Below are positions 8,520-14,788 of a stretch of 23,582 bases of DNA, one piece after another. Where the stretch lies: contig CALWNE010000023.1 in NCBI GenBank assembly GCA_944382705.1, positions 1 to 23,582 on the forward strand. The letters are read 5' to 3'. The DNA comes from an uncultured Allofournierella sp. Its GTDB lineage: Bacteria; Bacillota; Clostridia; Oscillospirales; Ruminococcaceae. The notes below the pieces were generated by a model, which was not told the DNA's origin, did no database searches, and saw only the letters and a list, made by a program, of their open reading frames with translations. Numbering within the stretch: the first letter of the stretch is position 1; every line of letters starts with the position of its first letter. The translations under genes and the position numbers were made by a program.

Positions 8520-8552
8520 TTGGCGGCTTTGATTTTGAACCAAAGCCGCCAA
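8520..8552. repeat. Perfect 12-bp inverted repeat between ftsW and murA
   Basis: TTGGCGGCTTTG (8520-8531) and its exact complement (8541-8552) enclose a 9-nt loop. On the + strand AAAAC follows, not a T-run, so it is a poor terminator for ftsW. On the - strand it is followed by a T-rich tract, but no - strand gene needs it. It may be an mRNA-stabilising or attenuating hairpin. Confidence 0.6.
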
Positions 8553-8632
8553 AACTGCATACATTGGGCCAGTTGGGGGCTTTCGTTACAGGCGGCCCCA
8601 GTCTTGAAAATGTGTGGAGGGGGACGATGTTC

Positions 8633-9925
8633 ATGGGTGAGTATCTGAAAATCGTAGGGGGACGGCCGCTGTTTGGGAGAGTGCGGGTGCCCGCGGCTAA
8701 AAACAGCGTGCTGCCGCTGATGGCTGCCGCCATGATGTGCCAGGGCGAAACCGTGCTGCAGCAGGTGCCGGATCTGGCCGATGTACGCCAAAGCATGGCC
8801 ATTTACGAGGCTCTGGGAGGCAGATGCAGCTGGCAGGGCAGCCGCCTGCGGCTGAAATTTACAGCGCAGCAGGGGGAAGGAGTTCTGCCCCAGGGCCCGG
8901 CCAGGGCGATGCGCAGTTCGGTGTTTTATCTGGCGCCGGCTCTGCACCGGTTTGGCAGGGTACAGACGGTACAGCCCGGCGGCTGCAACCTGGGGCCTCG
9001 CCCCATTGATATTCATCTGGAAGGGCTGGCCCGTATGGGTGCCCAGATTGAGTGGCAGGGGGAAACCCTGGTGCTTACCGCACCCAGAGGACTGCGGGGC
9101 ACGGAATTTGTGCTGCGGCTGCCCAGTGTGGGGGCCACCGAAACCCTGCTGATGGCAGCAGTGCTGGCCAAGGGTGAAACGGTGCTGCGGGGAGCAGCCC
9201 GGGAGCCGGAAGTTGTGGACTTGGCAAACTATCTTACTGCCTGTGGTGCCTGGATTCAGGGGGCGGGCAGCTCGGTCATCCGAATCCGGGGTACGGCACA
9301 GCTGGAGGGCTGCAGCTACCAGCCCATTCCCGACCGTATCACCGCCGCTACACTGGCCGCCGGAGTGGCCAGCGCCGGGGGACACATTACCCTGGAAGGC
9401 TGCCCGGCGGATTTGCTGGAACCCACCCTCTGCATCCTGCAGCAGGCAGGCTGCGGTGTGCGCCGCAAGGAGGAGGGGGTTCAGGTGGAGCGCAGTGGTT
9501 CCCTCAAGGGAGTGGGGCGGCTGTACACCGGGGTATATCCCGGCTTTTCCACCGATGCAGCCCCGGTGGTAGCGGCGGCCTTGCTGACGGCAAAGGGCCA
9601 AAGCTCCATTGAGGACACGATTTTTGAAAATCGCTTTGCCTGCGGCGAGGAGTTTTGCAAACTGGGCGCCAAAGCCTGGCGGGAAGGCCGCAGGCTGGAG
9701 CTTGTGGGCGTGCCGGCGCTGACCGGTGCACCCATGCAGGCGGCGGATTTGCGGGGCGGGGCGGCCCTGGTGGTGGCGGCCCTGGCGGCACAGGGGGAAA
9801 GCCGGGTATTTGGGCTGGAACACATTCGCAGAGGATACAAGGACCTGCCCGGAACTTTGCAGGCGTTGGGGGCTAACATCACTTTGTGCACCCTGCCGGA
9901 GCAGGAGGAGCCAGACCAACTGTGA
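8633..9925 (+). CDS. murA: UDP-N-acetylglucosamine 1-carboxyvinyltransferase (MurA)
   Basis: This 430-aa cytoplasmic enzyme transfers enolpyruvate from PEP to UDP-GlcNAc, the first committed step of peptidoglycan synthesis. Visible signatures are the N-terminal AAKNSVLPLMAA substrate Lys-Asn pair, MRSSVFYLAPALHRFG, and the active-site loop GGCNLGPRPIDIHLEGL with Cys118, equivalent to the E. coli Cys115 that fosfomycin modifies. GFSTDAAP carries the conserved catalytic-region Asp, and ENRF sits near the C-terminus. With Cys retained rather than Asp, the enzyme is predicted to be fosfomycin-sensitive. Length is normal. Two ATGs compete: the one at 8633 is 9 nt after GGAGGGGG (8616-8623), while the one at 8627 is only 3 nt away, so I chose 8633. 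It lies between ftsW and ftsZ. Many Clostridia carry two murA copies, and whether this is the only one cannot be seen. Confidence 0.92.
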   Translation: MGEYLKIVGGRPLFGRVRVPAAKNSVLPLMAAAMMCQGETVLQQVPDLADVRQSMAIYEALGGRCSWQGSRLRLKFTAQQGEGVLPQGPARAMRSSVFYLAPALHRFGRVQTVQPGGCNLGPRPIDIHLEGLARMGAQIEWQGETLVLTAPRGLRGTEFVLRLPSVGATETLLMAAVLAKGETVLRGAAREPEVVDLANYLTACGAWIQGAGSSVIRIRGTAQLEGCSYQPIPDRITAATLAAGVASAGGHITLEGCPADLLEPTLCILQQAGCGVRRKEEGVQVERSGSLKGVGRLYTGVYPGFSTDAAPVVAAALLTAKGQSSIEDTIFENRFACGEEFCKLGAKAWREGRRLELVGVPALTGAPMQAADLRGGAALVVAALAAQGESRVFGLEHIRRGYKDLPGTLQALGANITLCTLPEQEEPDQL

Positions 9926-9974
9926 AAAAAGAGAAAAATCAAGAAAAAAACTGGGCAACCGGCTGAATGCACTC

Positions 9975-10003
9975 TTGAATTTAAGGCAAGAATCTGGTAC
10001 TCT
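9975..10003 (+). promoter_or_regulatory. Possible sigma-A promoter upstream of ftsZ
   Basis: TTGAAT, a 17-nt spacer and TACTCT lie 89 nt before the ftsZ start in the 166-nt murA-ftsZ gap. The -10 box is poor. A TATAGT at 10021-10026 is an alternative -10 with no good -35. Confidence 0.3.
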
Positions 10004-10091
10004 AGTGATAGCTGTATTTGTATAGTAGCGTACCTATACCTTCGTATTGAAACATAGATGGTTAAAAAAGCGTTTAGGGGGAAGTTTTACA

Positions 10092-11252
10092 ATGTCTTTT
10101 ATTCTCGATGAAGAGATGCTGAATATTACCAACATCAAGGTCATCGGCGTGGGCGGTGGCGGCGGCAACGCCGTGAACCGCATGGTGGAAGCCGGTCTTC
10201 AGGGTGTGGAGTTCATTGCGATGAACACCGACCAGCAGGCCCTGATTAAGAGCCATGCAACCCAGAAGGTGCAGCTTGGCAGCAAGCTGACCAAGGGCCG
10301 TGGCGCAGGCGCAGACCCTGAAATTGGCCAGCGTGCCGCTGAGGAAAGCAAGGATGAAATTGCCAGCGCACTGAAGGGTGCACAGATGGCTTTCATCACC
10401 GCCGGTATGGGCGGCGGTACCGGTACCGGTGCTGCTCCCGTGGTGGCAGAGGTTGCCCATGAGCTGGGCATTTTGACCGTGGGCATTGTTACCAAGCCCT
10501 TTGCCTTTGAGGGCCGCCGCAAGATGAGCCTGGCCGAGCAGGGCATTACCGCATTGCTGATGCATGTGGACAGCTTGATTGTAATCCCCAACGAGCGCCT
10601 GAAGCTGATCAGCCAGGAAAAAATCACCCTGATGAATGCCTTTGAGGCAGCAGATAATGTGCTGCGTCAGGGTGTGGAGAGTATCTCCAGCCTGATTAAC
10701 ATTCCCGCTTTCATTAACCTGGACTTTGCCGACGTGCGCAGCGTTATGAAGGATGCCGGCTACGCTCACATGGGCGTGGGCAGCGCAAAGGGTGCAGGCA
10801 AGGCCGAGAATGCAGCCAAGGCAGCAATCTCCAGCCCCCTGCTGGAAACCAGCATCTCCGGCGCACGGGGCGTGGTCATCAACATTACCTCCTCTCCGGA
10901 TATTGGCCTGGAAGAAGTGGAGCAGGCATCCAGCCTGATTACCCAGTCTGCACATCCCGATGCAAACATCATCTGGGGTACTGCATTTGACGAGAGCATG
11001 TCCGACGAGCTGCGTGTGACCGTTGTGGCCACCGGTTTTGAGAATGTGGGCTCCAATGTGCCGGTGCCGGAGCGTGCTGCTCCTGCGGCTTCCAGCGTGC
11101 CTTCCGCTGTGTTCAGCGAAGATACTGCCGCTGCTGCGCCTGCACAGCCCGCAGCAGCCCCCAGTGCTGCCGCACCTGCTGTTCCCAAGAGCACCGAGGA
11201 TGATGACAGCTACTTTGAGTCCATCATGACCTTGCTGAGCAAGCGCAAGTAA
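10092..11252 (+). CDS. ftsZ: Cell division GTPase FtsZ
   Basis: This 386-aa tubulin-like GTPase forms the cytokinetic Z-ring. The N-terminal core starts IKVIGVGGGGGNAVNRM and holds the tubulin signature GGGTGTG (107-113), then NTDQQAL and the T7-region FADVRSVMKDAGYAHMG. From about 325 an Ala/Pro-rich linker leads to an acidic end, STEDDDSYFESIMTLLSKRK. That tail does not resemble the usual DIPxFLRxR peptide that binds FtsA or SepF, though it keeps an acidic-hydrophobic-basic pattern. The ATG at 10092 follows AGGGGGGAAG by about 8 nt. The open frame reaches back to 10047 but without a ribosome site. A hairpin terminator follows the gene. Codon choice is visibly more regular than in flanking genes, consistent with high expression. 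Confidence 0.97.
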   Translation: MSFILDEEMLNITNIKVIGVGGGGGNAVNRMVEAGLQGVEFIAMNTDQQALIKSHATQKVQLGSKLTKGRGAGADPEIGQRAAEESKDEIASALKGAQMAFITAGMGGGTGTGAAPVVAEVAHELGILTVGIVTKPFAFEGRRKMSLAEQGITALLMHVDSLIVIPNERLKLISQEKITLMNAFEAADNVLRQGVESISSLINIPAFINLDFADVRSVMKDAGYAHMGVGSAKGAGKAENAAKAAISSPLLETSISGARGVVINITSSPDIGLEEVEQASSLITQSAHPDANIIWGTAFDESMSDELRVTVVATGFENVGSNVPVPERAAPAASSVPSAVFSEDTAAAAPAQPAAAPSAAAPAVPKSTEDDDSYFESIMTLLSKRK

Positions 11253-11303
11253 GTGTGGCGTACAGGTGTGCGGAAGAACGCGGGCCTGTTTGAGGAAACA
11301 ACG

Positions 11304-11348
11304 GCGGCCCTGCGGATGTACCCCGCAGGGCCGCTTTACCGTTTTGGT
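11304..11348 (+). terminator. Terminator after ftsZ
   Basis: A perfect 12-bp GC-rich stem, GCGGCCCTGCGG (11304-11315) with 11323-11334 and a 7-nt loop, is followed by an interrupted T tract (TTTACCGTTTT). Confidence 0.7.
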
Positions 11349-11394
11349 GTACGATTGGCAATACCACGACCATAAATGAAGGAGGGCCGGGCAG

Positions 11395-12342
11395 ATGCCG
11401 GAAGAACACAAGGAAGGCGCATTCAAAACCACATTGTGGGGTGGTTTTAAAAAAGAGGATGTGCTGGCCTACATAGAGGAATTGACCAAAAAGGAGCTGG
11501 CGGAAAAACAGGCCCAGCAGGAGCGCTGCGAGAGCCTGCGCCAGGAGCTGAACGACCTGGAGTCTGACCGGCAGCTGCTGCTGGAAAAAACCAAGGAAGT
11601 GTGCGCAAAGCTTACACAGGAAGAAAAAAAGACCGCTCAGATGCAAGAGCAGCTGGCCCAGGCAGAGGAGCAGGCCAACAGTTACAAGACCCGCCTGTTT
11701 GCCAGAGAGCAGGAGGCGGTATTGCTGAAAGCGGATGTGCAGAACCTGCAAAGCCAGATGGAACTGCTGCAGCAGGAGCTGGAACGGGCTCGGACTGCGC
11801 TCAAGCAAGATGAGGAGCTGCGCCGCAGCTTTGAAAAGCAGATGGAGCAGGAGTATGCCCAAAAGCAAAAATCCCTGGAGGATGAGCTGCTGCAATCGGT
11901 TCGGATGCAGGAGCAGCGGCTGGAGATTCGCCAGCAGGAGCTGGACCGCAAAAAAGAGGCCCAGCGCCGCACCATGGAGCAGGAACGGCGCCAGGCTGCT
12001 CAGCGCATGAAGGCAGAGCAGGAGCAGATGCAGCGCAGTGCCCAGCAGGTGGCCATTACGGTACAGCAGCTGCGCCAGCAGCTGGCCCAGGTGGACGCTC
12101 AGATTCAGGCGGCGGCTCAAACCTTGCAGCAGGCCACCGGTACAGTGTACGACGCTTTGGGAGAAACCCAGCAGAGCCTGGAGCATTTGGGTGTACAGGC
12201 CCAGCGTTTTCCTCAAACGGTACCGGCTGCCCGCCACACGGCAAACAGTTGTGCCAAAGCTGCCCAAAAACCGCTGGCCCAGCCTCGCAAGTGCTTGAGC
12301 GAGAGTTTGCTGGAGCTGGTGGATCGGATGATGCAAAAATAA
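11395..12342 (+). CDS. DivIVA-like coiled-coil protein
   Basis: This 315-aa soluble protein has an N-terminal block FKTTLWGGFKKEDVLAYIEEL (10-30) that matches the membrane-targeting start of DivIVA/GpsB-type proteins (Phe...Gly-[YF]-x-x-x-[ED]-V-x-x-[YF]-[IL]). Almost everything from about 28 to 270 is Glu/Gln/Lys/Arg/Leu-rich heptad sequence, expected to form a long coiled coil. No membrane segment is present. The C-terminal 45 residues include a few Ala/Pro/Thr-rich stretches and end LSESLLELVDRMMQK. It is likely a septal or polar scaffold, given its place directly after ftsZ. It is separated from ftsZ by a terminator, so it probably has its own promoter, which I could not place. AAGGAGG (11379-11385) lies 9 nt before the ATG. 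It is unusually rich in Gln, almost all CAG, matching the duplicated tRNA-Gln(CTG) genes nearby. Confidence 0.75.
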   Translation: MPEEHKEGAFKTTLWGGFKKEDVLAYIEELTKKELAEKQAQQERCESLRQELNDLESDRQLLLEKTKEVCAKLTQEEKKTAQMQEQLAQAEEQANSYKTRLFAREQEAVLLKADVQNLQSQMELLQQELERARTALKQDEELRRSFEKQMEQEYAQKQKSLEDELLQSVRMQEQRLEIRQQELDRKKEAQRRTMEQERRQAAQRMKAEQEQMQRSAQQVAITVQQLRQQLAQVDAQIQAAAQTLQQATGTVYDALGETQQSLEHLGVQAQRFPQTVPAARHTANSCAKAAQKPLAQPRKCLSESLLELVDRMMQK

Positions 12343-12348
12343 TACCAG

Positions 12349-12390
12349 AGGGATTCTTTTCTTGCTTAAGCAAGAAAAGAATCCCTTTTT
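12349..12390. terminator. Strong palindromic terminator after the coiled-coil gene
   Basis: A 38-nt perfect palindrome (12349-12386, centre TTAA at 12366-12369) is followed by TTTT on the + strand. The - strand side also reads into a loosely T-rich stretch, so it could work in both directions. Confidence 0.85.
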
Positions 12391-12444
12391 GTATGCGGCA
12401 GATGGACAGACAAGGCAAAGCGGCCTGGCTTATATGGGAATATA

Positions 12445-12506
12445 ACAAAAACGCCTCTCTGCATCCAGCCGCAATGGCGGCAGATACAGAAAGGCGTTTT
12501 GTGTTT
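12445..12506. terminator. Terminator for the HD/PC4 operon, possibly bidirectional
   Basis: On the - strand the arms AACGCC..CTGCCGCC and GCGGCTGG..GGCGTT (a long stem with a few mismatches, 12449-12499) are followed by TTTTTGTT. It lies about 25 nt beyond the stop of the HD gene. On the + strand TTTTGTGTTT follows, so weak termination that way is possible. Confidence 0.6.
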
Positions 12507-12524
12507 GATTGGGCCTTGTAAAAA

Positions 12525-13103
12525 TCAGGTGTGCAGGCCGGTGCCTTTTTCCATCAGATAGGTGGCGGTAAGGTCTGCCAAATGCAGCTTGACAGCCAGA
12601 GGGTAAGCGTCGTACGCTTCACTGATGGCGCGGCAGCCACCACGCACAGCATCGTCAAAACCGCCCATGTGCCAGCGAATGGCTACCGCTTCGGCGGGTT
12701 TGAGCCGGATAAAGCGTTCAATCAGATAAACGCTTTTTTCGCCGTGACCATAGGGGAACTGGTCCTCAATGGTAAAGGTGGGGACCTTTTCCCACTGGCC
12801 GGTGGTTTCGTTTTTTACATTGCGGGTGCCGGGCTTGTAGTAATTGGCTTTGCACAAATCGTGCAGCAGGCCGCAGATTGCCATGCTTTCCCGGCAATCC
12901 TCCGGGTCGAAAAAGCGTTCCATCAAAGCGTGATAGACATTCAGGCTGTGCATCACAAGCCCTTGGGCGCAAGCTCCGTGGAAACGGGTGGAAGCAGGCG
13001 CTTCGAAGAAATCCGTTTTGTGCAGCCAGTCCAGCAGTTTATCCGCCCCAGGGCGGGTGACTTCCTGTTGCCAGATGGCGCAGAACTCCTCGTAGTAGCC
13101 CAT
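12525..13103 (-). CDS. HD-domain metal-dependent phosphohydrolase-like protein
   Basis: This 192-aa soluble protein has the HD superfamily pattern: His52 in GLVMHSLNVYHAL, the His81-Asp82 doublet in CGLLHDLCKANYY, His120 in FPYGHGEKS, His145 in AIRWHMGGFD and Asp177 in KLHLADLTATYL. The H...HD...D set should bind metal and hydrolyse a phosphate ester or nucleotide, but the substrate is unknown. It is the second gene of a two-gene - strand operon. Its start overlaps the stop of the YdbC/PC4 gene by one base (TAATG), a classic re-initiation arrangement. Similar stand-alone HD proteins with a KANYY segment are common in Clostridia and sometimes in phages; nothing phage-like surrounds this one. 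Length and start look normal. Confidence 0.8.
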   Translation of the reverse strand: MGYYEEFCAIWQQEVTRPGADKLLDWLHKTDFFEAPASTRFHGACAQGLVMHSLNVYHALMERFFDPEDCRESMAICGLLHDLCKANYYKPGTRNVKNETTGQWEKVPTFTIEDQFPYGHGEKSVYLIERFIRLKPAEAVAIRWHMGGFDDAVRGGCRAISEAYDAYPLAVKLHLADLTATYLMEKGTGLHT

Positions 13104-13324
13104 TACAGCTCCAATTCTTCCAGAATGCCCTTCAGGATGGCCATTTCATCGTGGGTCAGGCTGATGCCTTTGCCCATCTTGGTGCCATCGGGAGACCAGT
13201 CCCGGATGTCGTACTTGGGTTCCCGGTCGTTCCAGCTGACCATGTTAAGCTGGCGCTCCCAGCCATTGGCACTCTGAGACAGTACTGCAATGCGTTCGGT
13301 GATTTCATATTTGAATTCTGCCAT
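13103..13324 (-). CDS. YdbC/PC4-family single-strand nucleic-acid-binding protein
   Basis: This 73-aa protein, MAEFKYEITERIAVLSQSAN followed by GWERQLNMVSWNDREPKYDIRDW in two adjoining blocks, matches the bacterial YdbC group related to eukaryotic coactivator PC4. That group binds single-stranded DNA as a dimer. KYDIRDWSPDG..KMGKGISLT is the typical second half. The frame could start further upstream at 13387, but the start at 13324 has GAGGG about 9 nt away, gives the usual family length of about 70 aa, and removes 21 residues unlike the family. It is the first gene of the operon and is transcribed from the promoter at 13393-13421. A role in transcription or repair is likely but not shown. 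Confidence 0.85.
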   Translation of the reverse strand: MAEFKYEITERIAVLSQSANGWERQLNMVSWNDREPKYDIRDWSPDGTKMGKGISLTHDEMAILKGILEELEL

Positions 13325-13392
13325 GAAACAATCCCTCTCTTTTGCTACAAATAGCCTGGCAGTTATTGCTTGCTCCAGGCTTGACAAGATTT

Positions 13393-13421
13393 ATTCTATC
13401 GGATTGTAAGAGAGATTGCAA
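13393..13421 (-). promoter_or_regulatory. Sigma-A promoter of the PC4-HD operon
   Basis: On the - strand TTGCAA (13416-13421), a 17-nt spacer and TAGAAT (13393-13398) lie about 70 nt upstream of the PC4 start. Confidence 0.65.
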
Positions 13422-13520
13422 GGGGAACCGAAAAAGTTACAAAGGTGCAGAACAGCCTTCCCGCCGGGGCAGAAAAACCGTGGGCAGCTGAATCTGACCA
13501 GAGCAGGGGGGCGTGGGCAC

Positions 13521-13736
13521 TTAGCCCTGGGGAAATTCCTCTTTACTTTTTAGCTTGTGGCGCACGGTTTCTCCATCCTCTACCCAGCCTTCCAGCAGGC
13601 TGGCCCGGGCTTTTGCCTGGGTATAGGCCAAATCGCCCTTTAAGCTGCCCTCTTTACGGGCCTGGGCGGCTTTGGCTGCGCTGGGGATGGCATTGAGTGG
13701 ACTGGTGGTTTTGCCGGAAGAATGATTGCTTTGCAT
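13521..13736 (-). CDS. Small hypothetical protein (71 aa)
   Basis: I do not recognise this gene. It begins MQSNHSSGKTTSPLNAIPSA, continues with an Ala/Lys/Arg-rich helical-looking middle (AAKAAQARKEGSLKGDLAYTQ) and ends HKLKSKEEFPQG. It is hydrophilic with no signal peptide, membrane segment or Cys. The strongest evidence that it is real is an almost perfect ribosome binding site, AAGGAGGTGA, 7 nt before its ATG on the - strand. It stands alone between the PC4-HD operon and the tRNA genes. No clear promoter was found; the tRNA terminator at 13896-13934 should stop read-through from upstream. Its size and composition would fit a small regulatory or spore-associated protein, but that is a guess. 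Confidence 0.65.
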   Translation of the reverse strand: MQSNHSSGKTTSPLNAIPSAAKAAQARKEGSLKGDLAYTQAKARASLLEGWVEDGETVRHKLKSKEEFPQG

Positions 13737-13738
13737 AC

Positions 13739-13749
13739 AGATTCACCTC
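13739..13749 (-). promoter_or_regulatory. Near-perfect Shine-Dalgarno of the 71-aa gene
   Basis: AAGGAGGTGA on the - strand matches the 16S 3' end over its full length and decides the start at 13736. Confidence 0.75.
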
Positions 13750-13895
13750 CTTGGTGGTAGCCTGTCCCTTTAGGGGGAGGATTATGCAGGGAAACCGTGG
13801 AGTGAAAATAAAAGGGGCAAACAGCAGATGGAGCCAGCAGAGAAAAGCCGGAGTATATAGACAGCAGGGGAAGAACAAGGCTGGAGGGAAGTGAA

Positions 13896-13934
13896 CAAAA
13901 CAAAAAGCCACCCGCCCAATGGACGGATGGCTTT
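13896..13934 (-). terminator. Terminator after tRNA-Pro, copy 1
   Basis: On the - strand AAGCCATCCGTCC, loop ATT and GGGCGGGTGGCTT form a 13-bp stem with G-T pairs, followed by TTTGTTTTG. Confidence 0.8.
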
Positions 13935-14009
13935 GGTCGGAGTGACGGGATTCGAACCCACGGCTTCCTAGTCCCGAACCAGGCGCGCTACCAACTGCGC
14001 TACACCCCG
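13934..14009 (-). tRNA. tRNA-Pro(CGG), copy 1
   Basis: The - strand reads CGGGGTGTAGCGCAGTTGG at the 5' end and GGTTCGAATCCCGTCACTCCG then ACCA at the 3' end. The acceptor stem CGGGGTG pairs with CACTCCG (one G-T). The anticodon loop is TTCGGGA inside CCTGG/CTAGG, giving anticodon CGG for codon CCG. CCA is encoded. Distal gene of a two-tRNA unit. Confidence 0.95.
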
Positions 14010-14017
14010 AAGTAAAA

Positions 14018-14047
14018 AATAGCAGCAGCAAGGATGCTGCTGCTATT
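14018..14047 (-). terminator. Terminator-like hairpin between tRNA-Gln and tRNA-Pro, copy 1
   Basis: A perfect 13-bp stem AATAGCAGCAGCA with its complement (loop of 4) is followed on the - strand by TTTTAC, making TTTTTT in total with the arm. It has the form of an intrinsic terminator inside a tRNA operon, and it could also be a processing signal. Confidence 0.6.
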
Positions 14048-14050
14048 GAA

Positions 14051-14124
14051 TGGTTGGAGAAGAAGGATTCGAACCCTCACAAACAGAGTCAGAGTCTGTC
14101 GTGCTACCCTTACACAATTCTCCA
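14051..14124 (-). tRNA. tRNA-Gln(CTG), copy 1
   Basis: The - strand begins TGGAGAATTGTGTAAGGGTA and ends GGGTTCGAATCCTTCTTCTCCA then ACCA. The acceptor TGGAGAA/TTCTCCA is perfect. The D-arm is GTGT/GCAC, and the anticodon loop CTCTGAC lies inside ACAGA/TCTGT, giving anticodon CTG for codon CAG. CCA is encoded. Promoter-proximal gene of the unit. Confidence 0.95.
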
Positions 14125-14157
14125 TCAGTTGCTGTGTCAGTTCCCTGACGCTTAATT

Positions 14158-14186
14158 ATTATAACCGACAAAAATCAGAATGTCAA
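14158..14186 (-). promoter_or_regulatory. Consensus sigma-A promoter of tRNA cassette copy 1
   Basis: On the - strand TTGACA (14181-14186), exactly 17 nt, then TATAAT (14158-14163). Both boxes are perfect, and the promoter lies 34 nt before the tRNA-Gln. Confidence 0.9.
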
Positions 14187-14344
14187 CACTTATTTTGAAA
14201 TTTTTGGAGTTAAAATTTTAGGCTCTGGTAAGATGCTGCTGGAAAGGGAGGAAGGATGCAAATTACCGGCAGATGCAGCAAGGGAGAGATGAGCGGGAAT
14301 AGAAAAGGATAGGGAGTAAGAGAAACGCTGGCTGGGGAAGTGAA

Positions 14345-14383
14345 CAAAACAAAAAGCCACCCGCCCAATGGACGGATGGCTTT
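14345..14383 (-). terminator. Terminator after tRNA-Pro, copy 2
   Basis: Identical to the copy 1 terminator, so transcription of copy 2 should end before reaching the promoter of copy 1. Confidence 0.8.
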
Positions 14384-14458
14384 GGTCGGAGTGACGGGAT
14401 TTGAACCCACGGCTTCCTAGTCCCGAACCAGGCGCGCTACCAACTGCGCTACACCCCG
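14383..14458 (-). tRNA. tRNA-Pro(CGG), copy 2
   Basis: Identical to copy 1 except for one base in the T-loop (TTCAAAT instead of TTCGAAT, position 57 G to A), which keeps a purine and should be neutral. Anticodon CGG, CCA encoded. Confidence 0.95.
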
Positions 14459-14466
14459 AAGTAAAA

Positions 14467-14496
14467 AATAGCAGCAGCAAGGATGCTGCTGCTATT
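14467..14496 (-). terminator. Terminator-like hairpin between tRNA-Gln and tRNA-Pro, copy 2
   Basis: The same 13-bp stem and T-run as in copy 1, unchanged although the base just outside the arm differs. Confidence 0.6.
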
Positions 14497-14499
14497 TAA

Positions 14500-14573
14500 T
14501 GGTTGGAGAAGAAGGATTCGAACCCTCACAAACAGAGTCAGAGTCTGTCGTGCTACCCTTACACAATTCTCCA
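14500..14573 (-). tRNA. tRNA-Gln(CTG), copy 2
   Basis: Sequence identical to copy 1 over the whole tRNA, with anticodon CTG and encoded CCA. Confidence 0.95.
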
Positions 14574-14606
14574 TCGGTTGCTGTGTCAGTTCCCTGACGC
14601 TTAGTT

Positions 14607-14635
14607 ATTATAGCTGATAAAAAATGAAATGTCAA
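14607..14635 (-). promoter_or_regulatory. Consensus sigma-A promoter of tRNA cassette copy 2
   Basis: On the - strand TTGACA (14630-14635), 17 nt, TATAAT (14607-14612). The boxes are identical to copy 1 although the spacer has diverged, which points to selection on the boxes. Confidence 0.9.
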
Positions 14636-14683
14636 CCCTTATTTTCAAAAAAATTATTTGCCGTTTTTTTACAGGCAAAGCAA

Positions 14684-14713
14684 TTGACAAGTTGGCAACA
14701 ATAGCGATATTCT
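14684..14713 (+). promoter_or_regulatory. Sigma-A promoter of pfkA
   Basis: TTGACA (14684-14689), 18-nt spacer, TATTCT (14708-14713), about 75 nt before the pfkA ATG. It is divergent from the tRNA promoter at 14607-14635, about 50 nt apart. Confidence 0.65.
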
Positions 14714-14788
14714 AAAGGGCAGAAAGACCCCGAAATCTGGCAAACTGGCCAGTAGGGGCACAAACAGGGCGAGGGAGGTAGTTCTACC

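Larger units (their letters stand above)
13891..14163. repeat. tRNA cassette copy 1 of a tandem duplication
   Basis: This 273-nt block recurs 449 nt to the right (14340-14612) with only four visible substitutions (13953, 14048, 14127, 14155) and no gaps. It carries terminator, tRNA-Pro, inter-tRNA hairpin, tRNA-Gln and the -10 box. Looser similarity continues to about 14197. Confidence 0.95.
14340..14612. repeat. tRNA cassette copy 2 of a tandem duplication
   Basis: Second copy of the 273-nt block at 13891-14163. The roughly 140 nt separating the copies (14198-14335) show no gene. Confidence 0.95.

Noticed and set aside
13654..14031. - strand frames beginning MLLLFFTSGCSAVGSAPGSG at both tRNA-Pro genes
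   Set aside because: They read through tRNA-Pro and its flanking hairpin; their near-identity reflects the tRNA duplication.
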